Positions 56,083 through 64,000 of a stretch of DNA of 64,000 nt are shown here, piece by piece (the stretch's first letter is position 1; each line of letters begins with the position of its first letter). The DNA lies in NCBI RefSeq assembly GCF_000720635.1, contig NZ_JOCF01000046.1, forward strand, positions 1 through 64,000, read 5' to 3'. The notes under the pieces were generated by a model. That model had not been told where the DNA came from. It saw nothing but the letters and a program-made list of their open reading frames with translations, and did no database searches. Both the position numbers and the translations under genes were made by a program. This DNA comes from Streptomyces sp. NRRL WC-3742 (GTDB lineage Bacteria > Actinomycetota > Actinomycetes > Streptomycetales > Streptomycetaceae).

Positions 56083-56199
56083 CCCGGAACCCCGTCCTCG
56101 CGGCGCCCTCCGCCGACGGCGCCGCGAGGACGGACCCACCACCGATCGGCACTCCCTTCATCCTCAGCGGCATTCACCCCCAGTGGAACGAGGTCCCCC

Positions 56200-58416
56200 A
56201 TGCGCCCGATCAGACTCGTCCGACTCCTCCTACGCCCGACCGCCGCGCTGGCCACGGCCGCCTGCATCGCCGGGCTCACCCTGGCCGCCCCCACCGCGGA
56301 GGCGGCCACCGGCGCCGTGAGCCGGCAGCAGAAGGCGCCCGCCGCCGACGCGCCCGCGCCCACCGACCCGGGCACCCAGAGCTCCGTCGTCGGCGTCGCC
56401 ACCGGTCTGCTCCCGCAGGCCACCGGCGGCACCGCCCCGCTCAGCTGGTCGGCCACGGGCCTGCCGGCCGGGCTGAGCATCAACTACTCCACCGGCACCG
56501 TGGTCGGCACGCCCCACGGGACCGGCTCCGCCACCGTCACCCTCACCGCGACCGACAGCCGGGGCAACAGCGGCAGCACCACCTTCACCTGGACCGTCGA
56601 CGCGGCCACCACCGCCACGTCCTGGTACCTCGACTGCTCGGCCGCCGGCAACGGCTCCGGCACCCAGGACTCCCCGTGGAACAGCCTCGCCGCGGCGAAC
56701 GGCCACACCTTCCAACCCGGCGACTCCCTGCTCCTCAAGGCCGGCACCAGCTGCGACGGCCAGCTCGCCCCGACGGGCAACGGCAGCGCCACGGCGCCGA
56801 TCACCATCGGCGCCTACGGCAGCGGCGCCCGCCCGGTGGTCAACGGCGGCGGCCTCACCGGGACGACCGGGGCGGCGGTCCTGCTGCGCAACCAGTCGTA
56901 CTGGATTGTCCAGGGCCTGGAGGTCACCAACAACGCCGCCGCCGAAGGATGGCGCTCGGGGATCAACGTCCTCGTCGACGACCTCGCCGAGCACGACGGC
57001 ATCACGATCCGTGACAACGTGGTCCACGACGTCATGGGCCGGTCCGACCGCGGCGGCGACCACAAGGGCTTCTACCTCTCCCACGGCATCGGCGCCGACC
57101 TTCCGGTCAACGGCGGATTCGTCAAGGGCCTGACCATCGCCGACAACTACGTCCGCGACAGCCACGTCAACGGCATCGGCCTCTACGGCAACCAGGACAA
57201 CGGCGGCGACAACAACAACGCCGTCCACAACCGGTTCGTCCACATCACCGGCAACACCATCGAGCGCAACAGCAACGACGGCATCGTGATCTGCGTCTCC
57301 GACTCGCCGCTGATCGAGTACAACGTCTCCGACCTCGCCGGGACGAACGCCGTCAACCCGGAGAACATCGCGGCGATCTGGGGCTGGGCGGACGACAACC
57401 CCACCTTCCAGCACAACGAGGCGTCCAACCTCATCGCCCAGACCTTCGACAGCCAGGCGTGGGACTGCGACGGCTACATGACCGGCGCGTGCACCTACCA
57501 GGACAACTACGACCACGACAACTACGGCGGCATCCTGCTCAACTGCCTTGCCTGCGGCGGCTCCTACCACGCGTCCATCGTCTACCGGAACAACGTCTCG
57601 GTGGGCGACTGTCGGATCATCAGCAACGGCGCCAGCACCCCCGTCAGCTTCCTGTTCGCCAACAACACCATCGACTGCGCCGGTAAGAAGGCCACCGTCG
57701 AACTGCCGACGGAGACCACCGTCGCCAACAACATCCTCACCGGAGCTCCCACCGGCTCCACCCTGCCCGCCGGGCCGACCTACCGGAACAACACGTACGT
57801 CGGCTTCACCGCACCCGGCAGCGACCCGGCGCCCTCCACCGCCGACCCCGGGTTCACCGCGCCCGGCACCGCGGGCTACGGCCTCCACTCCCTCGGCGGC
57901 TACCAGCTCGCCTCGCCCTCACCCGCCCACCGGAGCGGCATCGCCCTCAGTGGCGCCGAGGCGACCGACTACTGGGGCAACCCCACCAGCGCCACCGCCC
58001 CCAACCGAGGCGCCTACGGCGGCCCGGCCCTCGGAGCCGCCGCCTGCACCGACGACGGCTCCGCCGCCATCACCTACTCCGCCGGCTGGAGCTCCACCGG
58101 CAGCACCGGCTGCGGCAGCGGCCTGGACCACTGGAGCGACTCCGCCGGAGCCACGGCCACGTTCAGCTTCTCCGGCACCGCGCTGACCTACTACGGATCC
58201 CAGAGCCCGGACAACGGCATCGCCGCCCTCAGCATCGACGGCGGCCCGGCCGTCGACGTTAACCTCTACGCCCCCGCCAAGCGCCTCGGGCTCCCGGTCT
58301 ACACCAGCCCCGTCCTGCCCGACGGCACCCACACCGTGACCGTCACGGTCAGCGGGCGCAAGGACCCGCGAGCGACGAACACCTACGTGAGCCTGGACGC
58401 CTTCGCCGTGAGGTGA
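56200..58416 (+). CDS. Secreted right-handed beta-helix protein with Ig-like domain
   Basis: This 738-residue exported protein has a signal peptide ending AEAA, a putative-Ig (He_PIG-like) domain at about 60-140 (LPAGLSINYSTGTVVGTPHGTG), a right-handed parallel beta-helix from about 145 to 620 (repeats such as ITIRDNVVHD, LTIADNYVRDSHVNGIGLYG, IERNSNDGIVI) and a C-terminal beta-sandwich that may bind carbohydrate. Beta-helices of this type are polysaccharide lyases or hydrolases, often on pectin, alginate or mucin-like polymers. The catalytic residues are not identifiable with confidence. It follows the galactonate operon and may supply its sugar. Confidence 0.83.
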   Translation: MRPIRLVRLLLRPTAALATAACIAGLTLAAPTAEAATGAVSRQQKAPAADAPAPTDPGTQSSVVGVATGLLPQATGGTAPLSWSATGLPAGLSINYSTGTVVGTPHGTGSATVTLTATDSRGNSGSTTFTWTVDAATTATSWYLDCSAAGNGSGTQDSPWNSLAAANGHTFQPGDSLLLKAGTSCDGQLAPTGNGSATAPITIGAYGSGARPVVNGGGLTGTTGAAVLLRNQSYWIVQGLEVTNNAAAEGWRSGINVLVDDLAEHDGITIRDNVVHDVMGRSDRGGDHKGFYLSHGIGADLPVNGGFVKGLTIADNYVRDSHVNGIGLYGNQDNGGDNNNAVHNRFVHITGNTIERNSNDGIVICVSDSPLIEYNVSDLAGTNAVNPENIAAIWGWADDNPTFQHNEASNLIAQTFDSQAWDCDGYMTGACTYQDNYDHDNYGGILLNCLACGGSYHASIVYRNNVSVGDCRIISNGASTPVSFLFANNTIDCAGKKATVELPTETTVANNILTGAPTGSTLPAGPTYRNNTYVGFTAPGSDPAPSTADPGFTAPGTAGYGLHSLGGYQLASPSPAHRSGIALSGAEATDYWGNPTSATAPNRGAYGGPALGAAACTDDGSAAITYSAGWSSTGSTGCGSGLDHWSDSAGATATFSFSGTALTYYGSQSPDNGIAALSIDGGPAVDVNLYAPAKRLGLPVYTSPVLPDGTHTVTVTVSGRKDPRATNTYVSLDAFAVR

Positions 58417-58435
58417 GCACCCGGGACGTCGTCCC

Positions 58436-58471
58436 GGCCGGGCCGCGGTGAACCACCGTTGCGGCCCGGCC
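58436..58471 (+). terminator. Terminator after beta-helix gene
   Basis: GGCCGGGCCGC (58436-58446) pairs perfectly with GCGGCCCGGCC (58461-58471) around a 14-base loop that can itself form a short stem. It lies 20 bases past the stop codon. Confidence 0.75.
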
Positions 58472-58547
58472 AGGGCTTTCAAACGCACTGCAGGAGATCC
58501 ACCCGCCCTCAGCGACCCCCCCACTCGTAGAAGAAAGGGCTCCAGTC

Positions 58548-61313
58548 ATGTCCTCGGAAGACGACGAATCCGCCGGGCGCGGACGGTCCGGGCCAGGCCC
58601 ACGGCTCAGGGCGGCTGCGCTGCTGGCCGCCGGCAGCCTGGTCGCCGCTCTGGCGACCTTCCCCGCCCCCACCGCGCTCGCCGCGGCCGGCACCACCGGC
58701 ACCACCGGCACCAGTACGGACGGTTGGGTGCTGAGCACCACCGACACCTCGGCCGGCTACGCCCCGGCCTTCATCGGCAACGGCTACTTCTCGACCCGCG
58801 TCCCGGCCGCCGGCGAAGGCTACAGCGGCGGGGCCGTCCCCATCGAGTCGGAACTGGCCGGCCTGTACGCCGCGCCGAACGGGCAGCCCGAACGGCGTGC
58901 CGCGCTACCGACGTGGACCACCCTCGGCTTCGGCCGCGAGGACGGCAACGGGGGAGTGTACGGAGTCCCGGCGGGCGCGCAGCCCCAGGTGCCCGCAGCC
59001 CCGCCCGCCGGGACCACGAGCAACTACCGGCAGTCGTTGGACCTGAGGACCGGCATGCTGACCACCAGCTTCGACTGGACCTCGCCCGGCGGCGACAGCA
59101 CCGGCTTCACCTACGAGGTGAACGCCAACCGCTCCAGCGCGCACCTGGGCACCGTGACCGTGCGCGCCGTGCCGCGCTGGAGCGGAACGGCCACCGCCTA
59201 CGACGAGTTCGACGGCCGTGGCCTCAGCAGCGCGTCCGCCGGCGGCGCGAAGGTCGACGGCGACGGCGCCACCCTCACCGAGGACGTGGTCACCGACGGA
59301 AAGCTGGTGACCGCCGCGCTCACCTCCGTGCTGCGCGTCGACGGCGCCACCGTGCCGACCACGGCCGTCGACGGCGCCGTCGGCCAGCGCGCGAGCTTCC
59401 CCGTCACGGCGGGCCGGACCTACGAGGTCACCAAGTTCGTGGGCGTCGCCTCCAGCGTCGACACCGACCGGCCGCTGACGGACGCCAGCCCGCAGCAGGC
59501 CGCCGGCGACGCCGCTTCCGCCGCCGCGGCGAGCGGCTACCAGCAGGCGCTCACCGCCAACCGCGACGCCTGGGCCGGCCTGTGGCAGTCGACCGTGTCC
59601 GTCCCCGGCGACACCGAGATGACCGCGACGATCCACGCGGCGATGTTCTACCTGCTCGCCAGCATGCGCTCCGACACCACCTGGAGCACCGGCCCCGGCG
59701 GGCTCTCCTCCAACGGCTACAACGGGCACGTCTTCTGGGACATGGAGACCTGGATGTACCCGGCCCTGCTCGCCCAGTACCCCGAGATCGCGCAGGCCGC
59801 GAACGCGTACCGGCAGAAACTGCTGCCGGCCGCCGAGGCCAACGCCGCCAAGCTGTCCACCCCGAGCCGCCCGCTCAAGGGGGCCAAGTACCCCTGGGAG
59901 AGCGCGCTGACCGGCAGCGACGCGACGCCGACCTGGTGGAACGGGATGCAGACCGAGATCCACATCAACTCCGACATCGCCCTCGCCCAGTGGCAGTACT
60001 ACCAGGCCACCGGCGACACCGACTGGCTGCGGGACAAGGCGTGGCCCGTCCTGAAGGACGTCGCCGACTACTGGGCCTCCCGGGCCTCGTCCGACGGCGC
60101 CGGCGGGTACGACATCACCGACGTGATGCCCCCGGACGAGTACGTGAACAACGTCAACACCAGCGCGTACACCAACGCGAGCGCGCAGGCGTCGCTGCGG
60201 ATCGCCGTCCAGGCCGCCGCTGTCGTCGGCCGGACTCCCGACCCCGCCTGGAGCACCGTCGCCGACGGTCTGGTCCTCCCGGTGGACACCACCAACAACA
60301 TCCACCCGGAGTACCGGGGCTACGACGGCCGGGTCGTCAAGCAGGCGGACGTGACGATGCTCCAGTACCCGTGGGCCGTGCCGATGCCGCGCTCCCTGGC
60401 GCAGAACGACCTCGACTACTACAGCCGGCGCACCGACCCCCAGGCCCCGGCGATGGCCGACGCGATCGCCACCATCGACGCCGCCGCCCTCGGCTCGCCC
60501 GGCTGCACCGCGTACAACCACCTGCGGGCCAGCGCCGATCCGTTCCTGGGCGCGCCGTTCCACCAGTTCCACGAGCAGCGCTCCGGCGGAACGTTCACCT
60601 TCACCACCGCCGAGGGCGGCTACCTCCAGCAGTTCCTGTACGGCTTCACGGGCCTGCGCTGGGGTACGGACGCCGTCACCCTCGACCCCTTCCTGCCCAC
60701 GCAACTGCCCGGGGACGACGTCACCGGCCTGAAGTGGCACGGCACCACCTTCGACGTCTCCGTCGGCCAGCAGGGCACCACCGTCACCGCCCGGTCCGGC
60801 CCCGCCCTCGCCGTGCGCGACGGCAGTGGCACCGTCCACCAGGTCGCGCCCGGCACCACGCTCACCCTGCCCACCCGGCACCCGGCCCCGACCGCAGGCC
60901 CGACCGACTGCGGTGGTCCGGCCCCGAGCGGGCCCATCACCGGCACGGCGAGCGCGCGGTGCGTCGACCTGCCGGGCGGTCTCACCGCCGACGGCACCCA
61001 GGTCCAGCTCTACGACTGCAACGGCACCGCCGCCCAGACCTGGACCCTGCCGGGCGACGGCACCGTGCGGGCCGCGGCCAAGTGCCTGGACGTGCGCGGC
61101 GGTTCCAGCGCGGACGGGGCAGCCGTCCAGCTCTACACCTGCAACGGAACACCGGCCCAGCAGTGGACCTACGACCCGGCAAGCAGCTCGCTCCGGGCCA
61201 TGGGCAAGTGCCTGGACGCCGCCGACGCCGGGACGGCGAACGGAACGAAGCTCCAACTCCGGTCGTGCTCGGGCGGCACCGGCCAGCAGTGGAGGATCCC
61301 CACCCTGAGTTAG
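58548..61313 (+). CDS. Secreted GH65 enzyme with C-terminal CBM13 domain
   Basis: This 921-residue exported protein has a signal-like N-terminus (RLRAAALLAAGSLVAALATF ... ALA), a GH65 core at about 50-775 and a ricin-B-type CBM13 at about 785-920. GH65 marks are the N-terminal beta region (GNGYFSTRVP), the helical barrel with HVFWDMETWMYPAL, and the catalytic acid in MPPDEYVNNVNTSAYTN. GH65 covers phosphorylases and hydrolases of trehalose, kojibiose, nigerose and related disaccharides; export makes a hydrolase such as acid trehalase more likely. The CBM13 shows QxW repeats (TAAQTWTL, PAQQWTYD, TGQQWRI). It is the last gene of the sugar island. Confidence 0.87.
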   Translation: MSSEDDESAGRGRSGPGPRLRAAALLAAGSLVAALATFPAPTALAAAGTTGTTGTSTDGWVLSTTDTSAGYAPAFIGNGYFSTRVPAAGEGYSGGAVPIESELAGLYAAPNGQPERRAALPTWTTLGFGREDGNGGVYGVPAGAQPQVPAAPPAGTTSNYRQSLDLRTGMLTTSFDWTSPGGDSTGFTYEVNANRSSAHLGTVTVRAVPRWSGTATAYDEFDGRGLSSASAGGAKVDGDGATLTEDVVTDGKLVTAALTSVLRVDGATVPTTAVDGAVGQRASFPVTAGRTYEVTKFVGVASSVDTDRPLTDASPQQAAGDAASAAAASGYQQALTANRDAWAGLWQSTVSVPGDTEMTATIHAAMFYLLASMRSDTTWSTGPGGLSSNGYNGHVFWDMETWMYPALLAQYPEIAQAANAYRQKLLPAAEANAAKLSTPSRPLKGAKYPWESALTGSDATPTWWNGMQTEIHINSDIALAQWQYYQATGDTDWLRDKAWPVLKDVADYWASRASSDGAGGYDITDVMPPDEYVNNVNTSAYTNASAQASLRIAVQAAAVVGRTPDPAWSTVADGLVLPVDTTNNIHPEYRGYDGRVVKQADVTMLQYPWAVPMPRSLAQNDLDYYSRRTDPQAPAMADAIATIDAAALGSPGCTAYNHLRASADPFLGAPFHQFHEQRSGGTFTFTTAEGGYLQQFLYGFTGLRWGTDAVTLDPFLPTQLPGDDVTGLKWHGTTFDVSVGQQGTTVTARSGPALAVRDGSGTVHQVAPGTTLTLPTRHPAPTAGPTDCGGPAPSGPITGTASARCVDLPGGLTADGTQVQLYDCNGTAAQTWTLPGDGTVRAAAKCLDVRGGSSADGAAVQLYTCNGTPAQQWTYDPASSSLRAMGKCLDAADAGTANGTKLQLRSCSGGTGQQWRIPTLS

Positions 61314-61392
61314 CCACGCCCTGGCCCCGGGGACGACCGCCGAGTCGACCCCGGGCCGGGTACCCCGTCACCGCCTACGCGTCGGGGCAGGG

Positions 61393-62082
61393 TCAGAACG
61401 CGAGGAACGGGACCGCAGACCTCAGCTCGCCCGGAGTGTGGCCGGTCACCGACCGTATCGCCCGCGTGAGCTGGGGTTGGTCGTAGTAGCCGCAGGCGGA
61501 GATCACCTCGGCGATCGATTCGCCCGCCGTGAGCAGCTGCGCGGCCTGCCGTGCCTGCTCGATGCTGAGGAGCTTGCGGCGCGACACCCCGACGGCCTGG
61601 CGGAAGCGGATCTGCGCCGTCCGTTCCGACATGGACCGTGGTCGTTGGCCGTGAAGGATCTCCTCGACGAGCGGATCGAGGAACAACAGACCCGCGCGCA
61701 CGAGCCTGTCGACGAAGACGTCGACGTTCTGCTCGGTCGGCATCTCCCAGTCCCGGTTGTCCAGCACGATCCGGTCGCCCGGCACGGTCGGCAGCACGGC
61801 GTCGTTCAGATCGGCCAGACCGGCCGGCGGGAACAGGGGAAGATACGCACCGACCCGCAGTTCGACGCCGAAGAACTCCCAGCCCTCCGGGCAGGTCAGC
61901 GCTGTGGCGCCGGTCTCCGGACCGCGCAGGTGCACCGTCCAGCTGCCGGCGTGACGCGCGAACGCGATCATGGAGGAGCCTTTGGCCACCGAGGTGAAAT
62001 CGGTGGTGGCGTCACAGCGCGCCGACCACACCCGCCGCACCAGCGGCAGTTCGCCCGCAACGGCGTCGAAGATCAACCCCAT
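61393..62082 (-). CDS. AraC family transcriptional regulator
   Basis: This 229-residue protein has an N-terminal cupin-like sensor region and a C-terminal AraC/XylS double helix-turn-helix (SRRKLLSIEQARQAAQLLTAGESIAEVISACGYYDQPQLTRAIRSVTGHTPGELR). The signature GYYDQPQLTRAIRSVTG is clear. It lies divergent from the dihydrofolate-reductase-like gene and probably controls it. Confidence 0.87.
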   Translation of the reverse strand: MGLIFDAVAGELPLVRRVWSARCDATTDFTSVAKGSSMIAFARHAGSWTVHLRGPETGATALTCPEGWEFFGVELRVGAYLPLFPPAGLADLNDAVLPTVPGDRIVLDNRDWEMPTEQNVDVFVDRLVRAGLLFLDPLVEEILHGQRPRSMSERTAQIRFRQAVGVSRRKLLSIEQARQAAQLLTAGESIAEVISACGYYDQPQLTRAIRSVTGHTPGELRSAVPFLAF

Positions 62083-62159
62083 GGCAGGAGTTTAGTCCTG
62101 CCCGTCGCTCTTCGGTTCGATACAAGACGGGCCGATCACGGCGGTGGTTGAGTACGGGC

Positions 62160-62696
62160 ATGAGAAAACTGGTCGAGTACAACCACCTCTCGCTTGACGG
62201 GATGTTCACCGGGGACGACTTCTGGGCCGCACAGATGAAGGTCGTGCCCAACGACAAGCACTTCGCGTACCAGCTTGGGATGTTGGAGGAGGCGGCCGGT
62301 CTCGTGCTGGGACGGGCGACCTACCAGGGCTTCGCGGCGACCTGGCCGACCATGACCGGCGCCCTCGCCGACCGGCTCAACGCCCTGCCGAAGTACGTCG
62401 CCTCCACCACCCTGACCGAGACCACCTGGAACGCCGAGGTGCTCGCGGGCGACGCCGTCGACGCCGTCGCCCGGCTCAAGGAGTCCGGCAGCGGAACCCT
62501 GGTGAAGTACGGCAACGGCCCGTTCAGCCGGGCACTCCTCGAGGCCGGGCTCATCGACGAGCTGCATCTGAGCATCTCCCCGTTCGTCGCGGGTTCCGGT
62601 CAGTCCCTGCTGGCGGGCATCGGCGCGACTGCCATGGACCTCACGGCGGTGACCGAGATCGGCAACGGCGCGGTGGTCCTGACCTACGAACTCTGA
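62160..62696 (+). CDS. Dihydrofolate-reductase-like (RibD C-terminal) protein
   Basis: This 178-residue protein has the RibD C-terminal/DHFR fold typical of actinobacterial dihydrofolate reductase family proteins: VEYNHLSLDGMF, LVLGRATYQGFAATWP, KYVASTTLTE and the nucleotide-binding KYGNGPFSRALLEAGLIDELHLS. ATG 62160 is preferred over TTG 62148. It is probably an NADPH-dependent reductase of unknown substrate, divergent from the AraC gene. Confidence 0.88.
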   Translation: MRKLVEYNHLSLDGMFTGDDFWAAQMKVVPNDKHFAYQLGMLEEAAGLVLGRATYQGFAATWPTMTGALADRLNALPKYVASTTLTETTWNAEVLAGDAVDAVARLKESGSGTLVKYGNGPFSRALLEAGLIDELHLSISPFVAGSGQSLLAGIGATAMDLTAVTEIGNGAVVLTYEL

Positions 62697-62724
62697 ACGG
62701 TCGCCCCTCGGCACCGTTGAAGGA

Positions 62725-63741
62725 CTAACGGCCGCCGTCCTCCGGCGGGAGCCAGAGGCTGGTGTCGGCCTTGCCGGGGGCCAGGCGGTTGACGACCTCG
62801 GCCAGCTCGACCGTGGCCTGTTCGATCCGCCGGTAGGTGTCACGCTGCTCGGCGACGACCGCGGCCAGCAGCAGGCTGGTGAGCGCCGCGCACCCGTTGA
62901 GGGCCTGCAGCATCACCATGGCGGCGACGAGCCCGTGCCCGGCGAACGGGCCCGCCCGGTTGGTCGCCGCCGTGATGGTGATCACCGAGACCAGCAGGAC
63001 GCAGGGCGCCGCCCCGAGCACCTGGAACCGCAGCGCCGCCCAGATCAGGAAGGGGAAGACCAGGAAGAGCACGCTGAGCCTGGTGGAGGTGGCCAGCACG
63101 GTCGCACCGGCGGTACCGGCCAGCAGCAGGACCGGCTCCACCAGGTCGAACGGGCGCCGGTCGGCGGGCAGCCGGGCCGTGCTCAGCGCCAGCAGCAGCG
63201 GGGTGATCACCAGCACCCCCATCGCGTCGCCCGTCCACCAGGCCGACCAGGTGGACCAGAACCCGTCGGCCGGCAGGTCCCCGTTCAGGACCAGGACGGC
63301 GGTGCCGATGCTGGAGCTGATCAGCATCCCGGCGAACGCCCCGAGGAAGACCAGCGCCATCCCGTCCCGCAACCGGCCCATCTCGATCCGGAACCCGGCC
63401 CGGCGCAGCATCAGGTACGCGGCGACCGGAGCCAGGGTGTTCCCGGCCACGATGCCGAGCGTGCCCCAGGTGGGCGGCCCGGAGGAGACGACGACCAGGA
63501 AGGCGCCCAGCGCCACGGCCGGCCAGACGCGGAGGCCGTACAGCAGCAGACAGGTGAGCGCGATCCCGGTCGGCGGCCAGAGCGGGGTGACCTTGGCCCC
63601 GCCGATCACCACCTGTTCCAGCAGGCCGATCCGCCCGGCCGCCAGGTAGACCGCGGTGACTGCGAGCAGGCGTACGGCGGCCGTTGCGAGGCGGCGCGGG
63701 TCGCGCGGGCTGGGCGTGGTGGTGGGCGGCACGGTAGCCAT
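62725..63741 (-). CDS. Free-standing MASE1-domain membrane protein
   Basis: This 338-residue protein is nearly all membrane helices (eight to ten) and matches the MASE1 sensor domain: GRIGLLEQVVIGGAKVTPLWPPTGIALTCLLLYG and WWTGDAMGVLVITPLLLAL. It ends in a short coiled-coil-like stretch (EQRDTYRRIEQATVELAEVVNRL). In other proteins MASE1 is joined to a histidine kinase, GGDEF or phosphatase; here no output domain follows. A PP2C/SpoIIE-type phosphatase gene lies just upstream on the same strand, so the pair may work as a split sensor. Confidence 0.85.
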   Translation of the reverse strand: MATVPPTTTPSPRDPRRLATAAVRLLAVTAVYLAAGRIGLLEQVVIGGAKVTPLWPPTGIALTCLLLYGLRVWPAVALGAFLVVVSSGPPTWGTLGIVAGNTLAPVAAYLMLRRAGFRIEMGRLRDGMALVFLGAFAGMLISSSIGTAVLVLNGDLPADGFWSTWSAWWTGDAMGVLVITPLLLALSTARLPADRRPFDLVEPVLLLAGTAGATVLATSTRLSVLFLVFPFLIWAALRFQVLGAAPCVLLVSVITITAATNRAGPFAGHGLVAAMVMLQALNGCAALTSLLLAAVVAEQRDTYRRIEQATVELAEVVNRLAPGKADTSLWLPPEDGGR

Positions 63742-63801
63742 CTGACTACGGACGGGCGGTGCTGTACGGGCGTGACACGCACGCGCCCGCCGCGGGAGTT
63801 C

Positions 63802-64000
63802 TCAGCCGTGGAGGTCGTCGTGGCGCAGCACCAGCACGGCGGCGTCGTCGGTGTGCCCGGTCAGGTCGGCGACCTCCAGCAGTTCGGCGGCCAGCGCGTC
63901 CGGCTCGTCCGCGACCCGTTCCCTCAGCACGGCCGCCACCCGCTCCAGCCCGGCCTCGATCGGGAACTCGGGCCCCTCGACCACCCCGTCCGTGACGAGG
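63802..64000 (-). CDS. PP2C/SpoIIE-type phosphatase, C-terminal fragment
   Basis: Only about 66 codons are in the window; the 5' part lies beyond base 64000. The fragment has LVTDGVVE, the TDGxxE metal motif, and TDDAAVLVLR, the final DDxxxLxxR motif of SpoIIE-type serine phosphatases. These enzymes dephosphorylate anti-sigma-antagonist proteins. The stop is 61 bases before the MASE1 start, so both are probably co-transcribed. Confidence 0.82.
   Translation of the reverse strand, partial: LVTDGVVEGPEFPIEAGLERVAAVLRERVADEPDALAAELLEVADLTGHTDDAAVLVLRHDDLHG

Overview
The window is very GC-rich DNA (roughly 70 percent or more) with the gene style of a Streptomycetaceae actinomycete such as Streptomyces or Kitasatospora. 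Signs of this are a gamma-butyrolactone-receptor-like repressor beside a SARP activator, rare TTA leucine codons in two genes, many GTG/TTG starts, a mycothiol-type maleylpyruvate isomerase, a SpoIIE-type phosphatase and many secreted sugar-active enzymes. Bases 13-31 are the Nextera/Tn5 mosaic-end adapter, so the left edge is a contig end with uncleaned adapter. I see no tRNA, rRNA, CRISPR array, insertion sequence or prophage gene.

Layout. 0-9.2 kb: pirin (cut by the contig end), AhpD-like protein, a secreted protein, a TTA-containing ArsR-type regulator, an SDR, an ABM monooxygenase, a 914-residue helical protein and a serine beta-lactamase-like protein. 9.2-16.6 kb: alpha/beta hydrolase, leucine-rich-repeat protein, a short threonyl-tRNA synthetase with a threonine leader peptide and attenuator hairpin, VOC/MarR pair, NlpC/P60 protein, Rid protein, then the butyrolactone-receptor homologue and SARP with related operator-like sites. 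16.7-27.8 kb: a divergent NAD-dependent DNA ligase, a frameshifted gene, VOC protein, SDR/TetR divergent pair around a striking repeat array, PrmC-like methyltransferase with a possible leader ORF, maleylpyruvate isomerase, a DUF4328-like membrane protein, a cysteine-containing protein of unknown function, and an MFS/ArsR pair.

27.8-32.4 kb holds a compact RNA-repair operon: an RNA ligase-polynucleotide kinase fusion followed by a four-part protein (MJ1316-type RNA-end domain, EEP nuclease/phosphatase, 2H phosphoesterase, poly(A)-polymerase-like nucleotidyltransferase). Together they could clean, extend, phosphorylate and reseal broken RNA. 32.5-39.3 kb is a sugar island: DeoR-type regulator, binding protein, two permeases and a secreted GH31 enzyme. 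Divergent from it, 39.7-44.6 kb encodes a reduced Ebo-like cluster: sugar-phosphate isomerase, inositol-phosphate-synthase-like protein, TIM-barrel/EboA fusion and EboE. EboE carries a TTA at codon 3.

44.6-46.5 kb is a MarR/FUSC exporter pair. 46.8-61.3 kb is a galactonate-type (De Ley-Doudoroff) catabolic locus built around a divergent ROK promoter: lactonase, galactonate dehydratase and ROK on one side; oxidoreductase, ABC importer, KDPGal-type aldolase and KDGal-type kinase on the other, followed by a secreted beta-helix protein and a GH65-CBM13 enzyme. The right end has AraC, a dihydrofolate-reductase-like protein, a free-standing MASE1 membrane sensor and the C-terminus of a PP2C/SpoIIE phosphatase. 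The two sugar islands each pair uptake with secreted enzymes; both lack their own ABC ATPase, as is common where a shared MsiK-type ATPase is used.
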